A DNA stretch of 64,000 nucleotides from Ampelomyces quisqualis. Taxonomy: Eukaryota > Ascomycota > Dothideomycetes > Pleosporales > Phaeosphaeriaceae. The stretch lies in assembly GCA_018398575.1 (NCBI GenBank), contig JAGTXZ010000005.1, forward strand, positions 2,852,001 through 2,916,000. The letters run 5' to 3'. A program made the translations under genes and the position numbers. Below the pieces are notes generated by a model that was not told where the DNA came from, ran no database searches, and saw only the letters and a program-made list of their open reading frames with translations. Shown here one piece after another: positions 13,498 through 27,253 of this stretch. How positions within the stretch are numbered: position 1 is the first letter of the stretch; every line of letters begins with the position of its first letter.

Positions 13498-16400
13498 CTC
13501 CTATTATTAATAGCTGTTACCTACTAGTGTAGTAGTTGCAATATTAAGTTTAATTTCCCTAATATAATTGTCTTAAAATGCTGTAAGATCTTTAACTCCT
13601 TTTTCCTATACTGTAATCTACTTAGCTAATGCTTGTAGGGGTCCTAGCTGTTTTAGATAGCGTTTATAGAACGCTTATAACATGTGCAGAGCGCCTATAA
13701 AGTTTAAGGCATTATACTAGGTAGGGTTAGAATTATAGCCTACCTATTTTACACAATACTTTAGGATAGAGCAGTATAGCTTGCTAGCTAGGATCTCTTT
13801 AACTTCCTATTCTTTAACGCCTTAAATTAGGATGCTAGATAGGTTTAGGCTTGGCTAACTAGGTAGAGGGTTGTTAGAGTTCTTGCAGAGGACGTCTAGA
13901 GCAAATATATTATAGATCTTAGAACCTTTAGGTAGCTTTAGTTAAAATAAATAGCCAACTTGTTCTAGAACTTTAAAGAGGCCTTTCTACAATTTAGCAA
14001 GTTTGCGACTTAGGTAGGTAACAGATAGGTTTTAGGTTAAGAGGTAAACCTTGTTACCTACTACTTAATTAACAGGTTAACAATATTTATTTACCTTAGC
14101 AGCTATCTGTTTCTACACTTTCTCTATATTATCTTTAGCTGTGCGCCAGGCTTTATGCATACAGGTAGCTAAGCTTAAGGCATTCTTAACGTTTATATCT
14201 TTGTGTTTTAAAGAGGATAATGCCTAATCCTAGCTCTGTTATAGTTTAGATCTAAACAAGAGCTGGTACAGCGCTATACTAATTGTGGAGTGCAGCAGCG
14301 TAGCTTAGGCTTAATTAATTATTAGTAAAAGGTTACTCTAGTTGTTCTAGTAATAGAATATAAAAGGCCTTAATTGTTAATTAATATACTTGTTTATAAT
14401 CTTAGTTTGTCTATTAGTTTGTTTATAGTAGGCTGTAAAAAGCTTAAGTTGCACGCCTAGGATTTTGCAGAACTTAGACTAGAATTAGGACACAAACTAG
14501 GGTCTGCAGTTAGACACTATACTTTTGGGCGTGTAGCTAAATTAGTATACCTATTAAATAAACAAGTAAGCTATTTCTTAAGCGTTAATTGTTTTGTAGC
14601 AAGGAATAGAAACAGCTTACTTAGATAGGCGATTAATAACAACTATAATTTGATTATAGCTATAACAATTGGTTAGGAATATCTTGAAATCTATACACAA
14701 ATGCTGTATAGGCCTATTAGGAATTTGTAACAGATAGAGGAAACCTTAGGCTTAGAGCTGTCTTAGATAGGATCTTTAACAGGAAACGCAGTTTCGTATA
14801 TAGCGTTTACATATAGCCTCTATACCCTTCTAATAATATTGCTAAGCTAGGAGCTAATACGTCTTTATAGCACTTAAGTAAGCAGTAAATACCTAATTAT
14901 AAGCCTCTCTAATTAGTTAAGTGCACAAAGAGGAGTCTTTAGGTACACATAGGCGTAAGTAATACAGCAGTAGTTCTTTTTAGACACAATACAGCTATAG
15001 TAGCGTAAGGCGTTCTTTCTTAAAGGAGCAGCAATTCTCTGCTAGCAGGGCTTTAATTAGTTCTAATAAGTTAAGATTTAGAGGGGCACTAATAGATTAG
15101 ACTAAAATAACTAAAACATTAATCTCTAGCTAGTTACAGACGTAGTTCTAAGCTAGTTTAGAGTTAACTAAGGGGTTTAGGCGTTTAGGTCCTAGAAGTA
15201 CATAGGATCTGTTGTCTTGTTAGGCAGCCTTAACCTTACTAACGTCCTGTTCCCTTTGGCTTAGGATATTAGCTTACTTGTTAAGCTTACTAGGCGTGTA
15301 CTTAATGCAGAAATTAAAAGAGGTAATAATCTCTACCTATTGTGCTTAACGTGCATTAAGAACCTTAGTAGTTATAAAGTATTCTAAGGAGCAGTAATTT
15401 AAATACACCTGGATTTAACTCTGTATAGAGGTAAGTTTAGCTCTCTACTTCTTAAACACTTTTAGGATAGCAAAAAGTTCCTTGTTGTATATTTCTTAAT
15501 TAAGCTTAGCCCTAGATAGGGTGTAACTGTAGAAGGCTATAGGATACTACTTGTTATTAGGGTGCTTCTAAGAGAGTACTCTTGCTATTACTCTATCTAA
15601 CGCGTTAGTTTCTAACTTTATGTTATACTTAGGATAGAAATAAGATAGCGTAGGAATAGCTAGGAGTAAGGCTTTAATCTAATCAAAAGCCTGTTAGCAG
15701 TCTGTAGTCTAATTAAACAGTGTAGTAGGACTTTAAAGCTTTATAATTAGTTTAGCTATACAAGAGAAATCCTTAATAAATTATTAATAGAAACTAGCAA
15801 AACTAAGAAATAACTTAACGCTGGTAACTATAGTAGGTTTAGCCTAGTTTTAGAGTGCTTCTACCTTATTAGGGTTAACTTTAGTGCCCTAGTTTGTTAA
15901 AACGTAACCTAGATACTTTGTACAGGTTATATAGAATTTACTCTTCTAAATATCTACTTAGAGTCCTGTAGTACGTAGGCGCTCTAGGACCTTTTAGACG
16001 TGTTCCTAATGTAAGTTTATATTCTCTAAGTAGATTAGAATGTTGTTAAGATACGCAATACAGAAATTGTTAAGATAATTAATTAGTTTATTATTTATAT
16101 AGTGTTGATACATAGCTAGCCTATTATACAAGCCAAAAGGAAGAACCTTACACTTATATGTACTGTAACAGGTCCAAAAGGTAGTATACTCTTTGGAGTT
16201 AGAATCTATACAAATTTTGTTAAAAGCGGCTTAGATATTAAACTTAGTAAAGATCTTAGCTTTAGAGGGGCGTAATAGCAGCTTATTAATGTAAGGGATT
16301 AGATAGACGTCCTTGCGCGTAAGGGCGTTAATCTTCTAGTAGTCTATATAGATGCGTATATCTCTATTTAGTTTGCGTACACAAAGGATAGGTAAAGCAA

Positions 16401-17438
16401 AAGGACTTTGGCTAGCCTTAATAAAACTCTTCTAAAGGTAGTTCTAGATATAGGCCTTAGTAGCTTTAAGCTCCTCCTGGTTTTGCTTGTACAGAGGACT
16501 AAACGCATTTAGTAATAGTTTTTTAAGGACAATCTTATAATTGTACAGATAATAAAAAGGCAATTGATTGGCTGCTAACTTGCTAAATATATCCTAATAC
16601 TAGGAGTAACAGGCAGGTAATCTCTTATCTAATTGGCTTTAATTGTCTGCGTTGTCCTTAGAGGCAAGAATCCTATTAATCTTATAGAGGCTTGTTGTAA
16701 AGAACTTGTTTTAGGGCTTCTTTATAATAAAGTAAAATGCATTAGCAGAAATAAGAGCAATATGGGTAGTTGGAGAGAGTTTAAACTCTAAGCGGTTTTG
16801 CTTAGTTAGGGTATAAGGGATCTCTAAGATTTTTTAGGCTAATAGGAGCTTTAAGCATCCCTTAATATAATAAATAGAAGAAGAGGAATAGTAAGGACTG
16901 TTTTGGATATAATAGTCTTCTTTCTCCTATAGGGCGTTGCGTTGTTGCACATTAAGATAGATAGTAGCTGGCACTGTAGCTTAATATAGAATAGTAGGAA
17001 TAGGGGGTAAAGGATTATATAAACAGAGGTACTTAGATAGCCAAATAAACTGTAACCTATTAGTGTCTAATTAAATCTTAAATTGTCTTAACTATTAGAG
17101 GCTAAGTATACAATCCTAAGACCTAAGATTAAGGATAAGGAATAGATAGTTTAAAATCTTTTGGCTATTAATATTTAAGTGTAGTTAAATATATTAAGTA
17201 ACTAAAGAAGTAATCTAATTCTTAAAGCTGCGTACCTAAACCTAGAAGGGGAGCTTCTAGATAGGTTGCTGCAAGGCTTTAGAAACAGATAAGACAATTT
17301 GTAAATTTAAAAATAGGAAACCTTAAGCACTAGTATTAACAAGAGTATTAAGGCGTAAGCTAAGGCCTTAGTTGTAAAGAAGCGTAGGTATAAGAAAATA
17401 GAGACTGCGAAACAAATAAGAAAGGTTAAGGTAGGATA
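13498..17438 (-). pseudogene. Gypsy unit 2 pol (RIP-inactivated)
   Basis: Same order as unit 1, shifted by 6,798 bases: RT with the YxDD equivalent near 16,040-16,055, RNase H, integrase (first catalytic Asp near 14,670), C-terminal chromodomain near 13,670-13,820. It is very similar to unit 1, with differences mostly of the RIP type. Confidence 0.87.
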
Positions 17439-17447
17439 GATTATAAC

Positions 17448-18778
17448 AGCTTAGGCCTAGAGAAAAGTATCCTTCTAGGCACTTCTGTTTCCTGTACAAT
17501 ACACCTCCTAATTAGGTTGCTTTTAAGCATCTTTATACTTATCTACTTCTACAGCTTTAATCTAACGCACACAAGGCTTTGTGCAGTTACTAGAGTAGTG
17601 TTCTAGCTTACTACAATTGTAACAACTACTAGGGGTCTTCTGTTGTTCTAGCTTAGAGGTCTTTATAGGAAGACGCACTGTTGTAAATTAATAGACTAGC
17701 GCAGAATTTATTAGAGCGCTAGTAGTAGTAGTCTAATTTGGCTCTAAATTCTGTTATAGGGCTAACCTAATTAGCAACCTAGTAGCAGCTAGTGTTATAC
17801 TTAGTGTAGGGTTGTTCTTCTGCTCTATATTATATACAGTAAGGTGTTCTACTATCTAATTAAATAAGTTCTTCTATTGGTGCCTAAATCCTAGGTTAAG
17901 GGCTCGCAACCCTAGCGTAATCTTAGTCTACAAGTAGTAAAACTACTCTAAAGGGGGTACTTGTCCCTTAACTGCAGAACTTAGAAACCTAGCTTTAAAC
18001 AAGGGGAACGTTTCCTCCTTAGTTATCTGCATTTAATTAAAAGCTGCTTAGCTTTTAGCTACCTTGTTACCTGTAATAAAGTAAGACTTAAGTAGCCTAA
18101 TTATTTGCTTAGCGTTCTAGAATTACTCTTGATTAGTATCTAATAAATATTATAGCTTAAGATAGCCCTTAGCTAATCCTGTAGTGTAGCCCTATACTAA
18201 GGCTATGCGTTATCTTTTAGTCCAATAGTAATCTAAGTTAATCTTAAGTTAATCCTGAATAGAGGCCTGCTATTAGCAGAAGGTAGAATCTTTTCTATTA
18301 CTAAGATCGTCTATATTAGGCGTTTTCTTAGATTGTTAAAGTTGGCAAGAGCTTTTATAGTAATATAAGTACTTAGATATAGAGCTGTTAGATAAATAGC
18401 AGGGTGCAGAATTGTTCTAGGGTGATTTAGTAGTAGGTAGAGGCTTATCTAGTCCTATTAACAGAGTTAGTCCTTTCTTAAGGGAATTAATTTCTACTAA
18501 AGCCTGTTTCAAATCTTGTTGTAATTAATTAACCTCTATTTAGGCAGAGGTTAGATTTGGTACAGCTCTAGGCTAAAGAGGTTCCTTAGTGTCTGTCTTT
18601 TTTACTTTAGCACTCTATTGCTAGGTTATTACAGTTAATACAGAGTTGTCTTAGGGGAAGGCTCCTAGAGTTAGTTCTTTAGGGGGAGTTATTAGCGTTG
18701 CCTCTAATACTCCTAGGTTATTAATAGTCTCTAAGTTTCTATTATAGCGCCAAACGCGACTTTTCCAAAGTAATCCTA
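17448..18778 (-). pseudogene. Gypsy unit 2 gag with zinc knuckle (RIP-inactivated)
   Basis: Counterpart of the unit 1 gag. The CCHC-like knuckle is at about 17,600-17,633 and the coiled-coil-like stretch near 18,480-18,560. Interrupted by TAG/TAA codons. Confidence 0.8.
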
Positions 18779-18980
18779 ACTGTTGTGTTAATAGAAAGAT
18801 CTAAACCTAAAGGCTTTAGCTGTTAAGAGATCTAAGGGATCCTAACTGTGTTTAATAGATTTAAGGTCGCAAACAGATCTAATTTAAATAGAGTTCTAGA
18901 TGTTTTAATACAATCTTTTTAAAAGTAAATTGCAATATTATATAAATGCTATTACTAGCAGGACAAAGTTTTTCTTGTAA

Positions 18981-19279
18981 TGTAACAACGCAGGTAGGTA
19001 CAGCTATTAGGATTGAATTAGATATGTATTAGAGGCATATAGAAGTGCGTGTTGTATCAGAGATTCTGGATTAGCTATATACCTATAGGTCTTGTACAAA
19101 AGGACAAGAGAAACTTATCCTCTATCTATACTATAGGCTTATATTTATAGTAGGCGTAGCAGCTGAGTTAGAGCGCTGTTAGAGCGCTTTTGGTCCTAAT
19201 CTACTAGCTCCCTACATAATCTGTTACTAAGCCTTTATAAGGTATCAGATGTAACATGTGTTTGCATGTGCTTGTTACA
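18981..19279 (-). repeat. Gypsy LTR 3, right end of the array
   Basis: 299 bases; in coding orientation the 5' LTR of unit 2. It is followed by CTAGG (19,280-19,284), the second copy of the target duplication, and then by the rest of the Copia-1 LTR. Confidence 0.92.
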
Positions 19280-19284
19280 CTAGG

Positions 19285-19356
19285 TCTTGCTTAAGCTACC
19301 TAGCAACTCCTAGTTAGCCTATGTAACTAATCCTCTAATACGCGACGTATCTAACA
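19285..19356 (-). repeat. Copia-1 left LTR, second part
   Basis: Remaining 72 bases of the LTR interrupted at 5,384, ending CGACGTATCTAACA. It matches the last third of the LTRs at 24,159-24,375, 40,442-40,664 and 46,316-46,537. Confidence 0.85.
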
Positions 19357-22300
19357 TACCTCTTTAGCTTAGATAATATACAAGCTAGAATACTTAGTTG
19401 TTAAGTATAAGGTTCTTAAGTTGCTCTTAAATCTTATTAAGTAGCGCTTTATTTGCTACCTCCTCCTAGATTACCTCTACTAGTCTAATCTGATAGAAGA
19501 AGCTGTCCTATTTGTTTACTAGAAAGGCCTTTGTAAAACTGTTAGCGATTATTTCTGCTAATTAAACGTACTCTACCGCAATTTTGCTAGTAGAAATCTC
19601 TTGTCTAAGCTAGTAGTTGTAAATGTTAACATAGCAAAGCTTAGTTTAAAGTTTTAATATCTCTTTAGTAACCAGCTAGATAGTTTAGGTGTTGTTGCAT
19701 TAAATAGTAATTGTAGATTATAGAAGCTTAATGTTTAGCTTATAGAGTAATTATAAGGTAAATATTGCCTCTTTAGCAACTTAGGATAGGGCAAGAAGTT
19801 CTGCCTCTATTATTAATATAGTAATAGTGTCTTGCTTACTTGCTCTCTATGTAATAAGTCTACTAAAAAGCTTAATAGCATAGCCTTATAAACTCTTCCT
19901 GTTAAGCGTATTGTTAGCAAAGAAGGCGTTACTAGCTACTTAGAGGTAGTTGTCTCCTCTAAGTTGTAGCGCCCTAGATCTAGTGTCTGCAAGGTATAGC
20001 AAGACCTAATTAGTAGCGTTTTAATGTTTAGTACTTAGGTTTAATAAGAACTAAGTAAGCTATAATATAGCAAAAGCAATATTAGGTTGCGTTATTACTA
20101 CAGCAAAGAGTAGAAATCTAATCTTTTGTTAGTATTAGTTAATCTTAGATAGAGCAGCCAGGTTATATTATAGCTTTAACTTAATAGGTGCTATTAGAGT
20201 GTTATGCCTTCTGTTAGTTTAATTAGCAAGGCAGCGTATCTTGTTAATATACGCTAACTAGAATAGTTATATAAGACGCTAGTCTTGTTATTAAATAACC
20301 TCTACGCCTAAGAACTATTAAAGATTATATCCTCTAGTTATAGTATATTTTTCCTGTAAAAGCTTAACTATATAGTCTGCTTCTTTAGTACATTGTTTAT
20401 TGTACGCAATAATAATATTATCTATATAGAAGAAGATAATAATACTATCTTTAATTATACAGTATAGCTTATACAGGATTGTTGTAAAGCCTAGAGCCTT
20501 AAGAGTTAATGTAAACTCCTTCTACTATAGTAAGAGTAAAAAGCGCAGACTATATAGTACCTTCTAGACTTAAAGAATTATTCTCTTCTTCTTGTAGCCT
20601 TAAGGTATCTATATATATATTTCTTAATCTATTATTGCATAAACAAACGCGTTAGTTATATTATATTATTTAAGTTTAAGGTTATGCTTAGCTGTAATAG
20701 CTATTAGTATTCTAAATAAGTAGCTTACTAACGTAGTAGCGTATGTGTCCTGTAATGTAATATTTTACTATTAATTGCTTTAGACAACTAATTATGCCTT
20801 GCACTTAATAAACTAGTAATATTTGTTAAGTTTGTACGTGTACACCTATATGCAGTCTAAAATCTGTTAGCCTATTAGTTTAATTAATTTAAGAAGTACT
20901 TTTCTCTAAAAGTTTATCTGTTTGTAACTCTGTAGGTAGGCCTGCTCTACTTCTTTAAACAGTTCCTCTATTAGATAAGTCTTAAGCTTAGTTTAGTAGG
21001 TTAGCAGGAGTAGAAGTTAGCTGTAATAGGGCTTTAAGCCTTTAGCAAGCATCCTTTGCATCTTAGCCTTGTCTATTGTTTCCCCTCTATACTTGCTAAC
21101 TCTCCTAGCTTAAGCTCTAGCTATAAAGGCTGCTGCTTATAGAATAGTTTTAGATAACCTGTGTAGTGTTATGTCTATAGATAATCTGTGTAGTATTAAT
21201 TCTAGGTGTCTAGCTATTAGTCCTGTAAGCAGTACTGCTAGTAGTAGTGTAGATAGCAGAGTTAAGTATTAATCCCTAATCTTCCTGCCTTAATAGTAGC
21301 CTAGTAGGTCTACTTTGTTCTAAAGATTTGTTTAGTCCTTAGTAGGCTCGTCCTTGTAGAATAAGTTAGTCTCTAGATTAATACTTAGAGTAGGTAGTTT
21401 AATAGTCCTTATATAAGTAGCTATCTCTTTAAGAGTATTATGTATAAGGTTGTCTATAAGATTCTTAACTTTGCTATTAAAGATAGTTTGTTTGTTAAAT
21501 ACTACATTGCAGGTACTAATAACTTTACTAAGCAATAGGATCTAGATGCAATAGATATTTAATAATTAGTATCCTATAAGATATCTAATCTATGCTTTAA
21601 GGTTAAGGCGTTAAAGTCTTAATATGCCTCTATAGGTATTACTGCTTATTGCAAAAGCTTTGCACCTGTATGCCTTAAGATAGGCAAAGTTTAGTTTTTA
21701 AAGTAATATTACTATTCTGTTGTTAAAAGCAACGTGTATAAAGAAGATCTTATATAGAGTCTTCTAGTTGTTAGCGTAGTTTAGTATTTAGTTATATAGA
21801 TACACTTCTACTCTTGTAATTTTAGACTATAGTTCTTAGAGTAGGTTTGCATTAAGTTGTATTGCGCGTAACTTCTCTTTGTTTATTCCCTCTAAGCGTT
21901 TAGCGCTACTATTTTAAGCTTAAGTATCTAGTGCTAAAGGCTTAATAATAACTCTTATTAATGCTAACTACCTCTTAACTTGTAATTTAACAGTTATAAT
22001 CTTATTATTAGCTTTAATAACTTTAACTGTAATGTTAAAATAATTCTTAAAGAAGAGAAAGAAGATTAATAGCTGCTTAATAATAGAGCTTACTGTCCTA
22101 TTATTAGTAAAGTAGAAGTCCTATTGCATTCCTAAGAATTTGTCTGCAACTAGCATTTAGCTCTTCTCCTTTGTTATACTTATCTTGTAAGAGTAGAAAT
22201 CAATAGCTAGTCTCTCTTCTAGTTCTTTATAGTTAGTTTATAGAGCTTAGCTAATTTGTTGTCTTAATTTAGCTCTACTACATAAGTTATATTAGACTAT

Positions 22301-24158
22301 AGTAACTCTCTTTACACGCACCTCTTTAGCTTGCTAGACTAGGTGCTTAATAGCTGCTAGTTCTAGATAGCTAAGTTGCTTATGCTAGAGTAGTGTAGTT
22401 ACCTTTTATACAGGTTACTTTATTTGCAAGTTGTTTATATACGTGTAGTATATAGCTTTTAGAGACACGTTATGTTTAATTACCTATTAGCTATATATTT
22501 TACTAAGGTTCCTAATAATTATACTATCTTAGTACCTTAGTGTAGTTAGGTCTTTTTTTGTTTCCTACTAAATTCCTATCTATCTAAGTAGTTAGAAGAA
22601 GACTAGGTTATAGTGTATATTAGGGCAGATAGCTACGTTGTACAGTACTAGTTTAGTTTCTCCTGTCTAACATCTTATAATTAAATTAATACTACTGTAT
22701 CTCTTAATCTATATCCTTGTGTTACTAGCCTATATAAAGTCTCTGTATAAAGGTAGTTAGAAGTTACGTATACAATTAGGATTGTTTGTAATATAGTATG
22801 TTGTGCTAAAGTTAAAGATAAATAAGAACTTAAGCAAATAGTTGCTAAAGGATGCGCAGAATAATGCAGCAACAAAGGTAGTAGCAATAATTATAATTTG
22901 CTAGCCTTTAAGTTATTCTCTCTTAATTATCTCTAGCGTTAGTGTATGTAACTACTTTGTTATAGTAGGCGTTTTAGACTACAGTTAGCTTTGCCCTTAT
23001 AGTATGCCTAGAAACGTAGTGTTATACTTACGTTTGTATTTAATAAGCTCTGTTATAGCTTTATTTGGCTTCTACTAATTAGGGGCTTAATTAGAATTCA
23101 GGTAGTAATACTCCTTAAGTCTGTAACGTTAAGAGCAAGCAGGGCATTTTATGCCTTTAGCTTTAGTAGGCTTATAATCTAATAGCTACTTTAACTTAGT
23201 AGTTTTCTTACTAGTTAGTTGTTGTTAACAGGGTCTTCCTTAGTTCTTAGATAGCGCGCTTTTAGCATGTTAGGCGTCCCCTTTAATGCTCTAGTTAGAT
23301 TTACTACTAGTAAGAAATAATGCGTTATTAACTACATATGCAGCCTTATGTTTCCCTAATCTAAGAGGATAATTTGCTATTATGTATTCTTAGAAGCGTT
23401 TTATTATCTCTTTTTTAGTTATACTAGCTGTTAATCTACTATTGTCCTAAAAGTTTATAGACTATATAGGCGCGACTTTGTTTATAGTATACAGAAAGTC
23501 TTTTGTAATTATGTTAATTTGTATTAACTTAGTAACCTTATACGTCTCTACTTTAGTTACTGCTTAATTATATTTAGATAACTAGGTATCCTAGTTTGTT
23601 GCGCTCCTTATTAGCTTAAGAGAAGCTTAGTAGCAATTGCAGGCTTATTCTTGTTTAATTTGTTTGTTAACACTAACTATTAATTTTAGATTAGTAATCT
23701 ACTAGCGTAGTAGTTGCTCTAGTAGGCAGCACGTTTAGAGTAGGTGCAGAGAGACAGTTAACTAGATAAACGCAATAATTTGTTAGAGGCTTAATTATTT
23801 CTTCTTAAAATTGTAGCAATCTTCTTTGTATTATTTAATAAGTATCTTATAGTACTCTAGGTCTTCCTTAAGTGCTTTCTAGCCTGCTAGTGTTAAGTTA
23901 GATTGTTACATTAGTACGTTAACATTTGCCGCTAGTGTGTAGTTAGCAATAATAGGTACTCTTATTAGTGTAGGTTTGTTTAGCAATAGCTCTACTAAGT
24001 TTAGGCTAATCTTATCCTATATAGTGTACACAAGGCAGCGCGCTTACAACTGCGCAATCTATCTAGTATAGTTAGTTTAATTCTGTAAAGTAACTGTTAG
24101 GTCTTGTTAGTGTTAGTGCGTTATAATATTACTTTGTAGAGGCAGTAAGACTCTTAAT
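19357..24158 (-). pseudogene. Copia-1 gag-pol (RIP-inactivated)
   Basis: Minus-strand Ty1/Copia polyprotein relic. From its 5' side it shows a gag zinc motif (CPACSxRYRLKE, near 23,110-23,150), an integrase region, and a 67-codon stretch still open at 21,332-21,535 (integrase-RT linker). The reverse transcriptase box reads YIDNIIIAY at about 20,405-20,430, where Copia RT has YVDDxxxA, so the second Asp is lost. Integrase before RT is the Copia order. Copia-2 is a near-identical partner. Many TAG/TAA stops; not functional. Confidence 0.85.
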
Positions 24159-24375
24159 TGTTAGATTTAATAGGTTTAGTAGATAAATCTAAGTTAAAGT
24201 GTAATAACTTAATTAATTGTTGTGTCCTGCTAGTGCCTGCGCCCTCTGTATTTAGATAGCTTACACAGCGCTATATTTAGGTAGCAAATTAGCAGTTACT
24301 AGGTCTCGCTTAAGCTACCTAGCAACTCCTAGTTGGCCTATGCAACTAATCCTCTAATACGCGACGTATCTAACA
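24159..24375 (-). repeat. Copia-1 right LTR (5' LTR in coding orientation)
   Basis: 217 bases, TGTTAG...CTAACA, matching the split left LTR and both LTRs of Copia-2. Confidence 0.88.
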
Positions 24376-26944
24376 ATAAAGTAAATACAAAGCGCAAAAG
24401 AGTCTTTTAGGTTATACTATTTAGATTTGTAAAGGCCTATAGTAATAATTTTAGCCTTCTATACAGCTAGTGCGCAGCTCTATCTACTTACTATAGATAC
24501 TACTAACTGTAGCTCTTCTAGTATTAAAGGGTTTTTTTTGCATATATATAAGAATGTTTATTAGTCTATTATAGAGCACTATTCTTAACTATTATCTTTA
24601 GCTCTATATTAACTAGTTTTATTCTTTAATTAGTTTTCTTGTACTTTAGTCTAGTTCTTAAAGTGCGCATACTCTATAATTATTATAAGTATAGCTAATC
24701 TTATTTTTTTATACCTATTATATTCTTAAATATACTGCTATTATCTAAAGATAGCTCTTTTTTGTAAAGTATATAGGCTTCTATTAGTTAGTATACTATA
24801 AATAGGACTGTTAGTTTCTATAATAAATGTAGTATTATAGGCGCGTTATTCTCAAAGTCTTCTTAAGAAGATCTAAAGAAGTTAGCTGCTGTCTGCTATT
24901 TGTCCTCTTAGCAGTATTCTATTACTACTGTAATTTAAGCTTATAGTTTATCTACTATCTTATCTTACGTATTAGTTGCGTAAATTATAGTTATAAGCTC
25001 TTTATAGTGCACTTACCTTGCGTTTAGTAGAGCTTAGAGCTGTAGCCTTTCTTTTAACGTAAGTTATTTTGCTAACTAGAGCTCTTTATTCTTATCTTTG
25101 TTACCCTTATTATACTCTTCTTATTCTTCTTTACTACTAGAGTAAGTATCTTCTTTTAGTAACTTCTATTGTTTTTTTGTAGTACCTTTGCGTTTCTGTC
25201 TAAGTATAGTAATTAGTGTAGATGTTGCGTTGTTTTGTATTTGCGCAGTATCTTTGTTTCTACTTTGTTTTACTTTCTTTGTAGTACTGTTGTTCTACTT
25301 TTCTAGGCGCTTGATTTTAGTAGTTAGGGTCTTAATACATATATCTAAGCTGTTATTCTTTTTTTTCTAACTCCTGCTCTGTCTATTAAAGCGTTTGCTA
25401 CTATTTGCTTTAGGTCCTGTTAATAGTTTACAGGCTAGGTCTACTAGCGCTCTTATTATCTTTTGTTATTTACAGTTATTATCTTTAGTATTATTGTTAA
25501 GCTCTAAGCAGAAGCGCCTTTGCCTTTTGTTTCTAGTAGCACCTACTAGGTTTATAATATTACTATTACTGCCTAAAGTAAAGTACACTATATTATATAG
25601 TTAGCTATTATTTTTTGTATACTGTTCTAGGTTATATTACTACTAAGCTTAACTTTATCTTATACTAGAGTCTAGTATTTTATTGCAACACTCTTAAGGC
25701 TTCTTATCTTAACGTGTAAGTTAACAGTTGTAGCTAGATTATTGTTATTAGTAATTAGGCGCAGCGCTAACGTGTTAAATATCTTTAAAGTCTTAACTAT
25801 ATACTAGTCTATAAATTTTGGTTGTAATAGGTATTTAATAAGTGTACTATATTTAAGATGTTATAGCTTTATCTTAAAGTTACTATCTTTAAGCTGCTGT
25901 TAACGTGCAGCTATTATTAGCCTTAAAAGTAAGAAGGTCTAGGCAGTTTAATAATATACGCTGTCTATAATATAGACATTAACGTTATTAAGTAACAGTT
26001 TAGTTGTTATTATAGTAAGGCCTATTAGCTAAGTTACTAAAGCAGCAGAAGAACTTAAGACTACTAATACTAACTGCGTGCGTTCTAGTTCTAAGTTTAT
26101 AAGCGTTAGCTATCTTTCTGTGTGTTTAGCTTTAACTTTATTACTATAGTCTTAAATTTCTAAGATTATCTTCTTTTCTATAGCGCTAGCTGTTGCCTTA
26201 TAGAATTCTCTTAGTATACTACTATTAGTTAGTCTAGGGTATATAGTATACTTAAGCTATTGATTAGTTATTAAGCTGCGCATTATCTTTAGGTAGTTAG
26301 CCTATAAGTGTACCTGTTTAATCTTGTTATATGTGTTCTTGTGTTAAATAAAATCTATTATCTCTTTAACCTATATGCGCTAGTCTACTATATTAATATT
26401 ATAGCCTATTCTTACAATTACTTATAATACGTTATTAGTAGTTATTATCTTTGCATTACTTATATACTATTTATTTAATTAAAGTAGCTGCTACTTATAC
26501 TTGTTATTGCGTTTCTATAACGCGCGTATTGTACAATATGTTACGCGTAATAGTTAAGAATAGTGCAGGCAGGTATAAGGACAGTAGAATAGCTATAGCT
26601 TAGTTAGCGTGTATAGGTGTGCTTATATTATATGCTTACTTATAACAGTATTATAATGTATAGCGTAGTATAGTAAACATAACGTAGAAAATTATATATA
26701 TTTACGTTACAGTACTATTATTATTATTATATAGTTATAGTGTATTTCTTATAGTAACGTAGTATTATAGAGTTATAGAAGTAGGTTAAATTATAGGTGT
26801 AAGTAAAAGTAAGCAGAGTTTTATTCTAGTATTATATAGCCTTTTACTTAGCGCTAACGCATTATATTATATCTTTAAGGTAAGTAAAGGTATATTCTAA
26901 GAGAGCACCTCTTACTATGTGTTATTCTTAGTACAGCACTGTAT
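24376..26944. other. AT-rich RIP-degraded sequence with weak minus-strand coding traces
   Basis: No intact gene. On the minus strand, about 25,050-25,400, a Lys/Glu/Asn-rich stretch (RLEK, KKVKQSRNKD) resembles the basic tails of fungal DDE transposases, and about 25,750-26,100 reads as a further continuous frame after TAG correction. I cannot assign a family. Small plus-strand frames at 25,188-25,604 are hydrophobic because they are antisense to this Lys-rich stretch and are not genes. Confidence 0.45.
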
Positions 26945-26949
26945 AGTAC

Positions 26950-27248
26950 TATAACAAGCACATGCAAACACATGTTACATCTAATACCTTATAAAGGCTT
27001 AGTAACAGATTATGTAGAGAGCTAGCAGATTAGGACCAAAAGCGCTCTAACAGCGCTCTGACTCAGCTGCTACGCCCACTATAAATATGAGCCTATAGCA
27101 TAGATAGAGGACAAGTTTCTCTTGTTCTTCTGTACAAGACCTATAGGTGTATAGCTAATCCAGAATCTCTAATACAACACGCACTCCTATATGCCTCTAA
27201 TACGTATCCAATTTGATCCCAATAGCTGTACCTACCTGCGTTATTACA
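26950..27248 (+). repeat. Solo Gypsy LTR with perfect 5-bp target duplication
   Basis: A 299-base copy of the Gypsy LTR in the opposite orientation to the array. It is flanked by AGTAC at 26,945-26,949 and AGTAC at 27,249-27,253. An LTR alone between matching duplications is what recombination between the two LTRs of a full element leaves behind. Confidence 0.92.
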
Positions 27249-27253
27249 AGTAC

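Larger units (their letters stand above)
5385..19279 (-). mobile_element. Tandem Ty3/Gypsy chromovirus array (LTR-int-LTR-int-LTR)
   Basis: Three 299-base LTRs start at 5,385, 12,183 and 18,981, exactly 6,798 bases apart, and both internal regions are 6,499 bases. One 5-base duplication, CTAGG, flanks the whole array (5,380-5,384 and 19,280-19,284), so it entered the Copia-1 LTR as a single event. The dimer is best explained by unequal LTR-LTR recombination or by insertion of a tandem cDNA. Both units carry independent RIP mutations in gag and pol and neither is functional. Confidence 0.9.
5240..24375 (-). mobile_element. Copia-1: Ty1/Copia retrotransposon split by a nested Gypsy array
   Basis: The right LTR (24,159-24,375, 217 bases, TGTTAG...CTAACA) matches the left LTR, which is split into 5,240-5,384 (145 bases) and 19,285-19,356 (72 bases) by the Gypsy array; 145 + 72 = 217. 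Without the insert the element is about 5.2 kb and encodes gag-pol on the minus strand. The outer flanks (AGTAG on the left, ATAAA on the right) do not match, unlike those of Copia-2. Either the duplication has decayed or one flank has been rearranged. Confidence 0.85.
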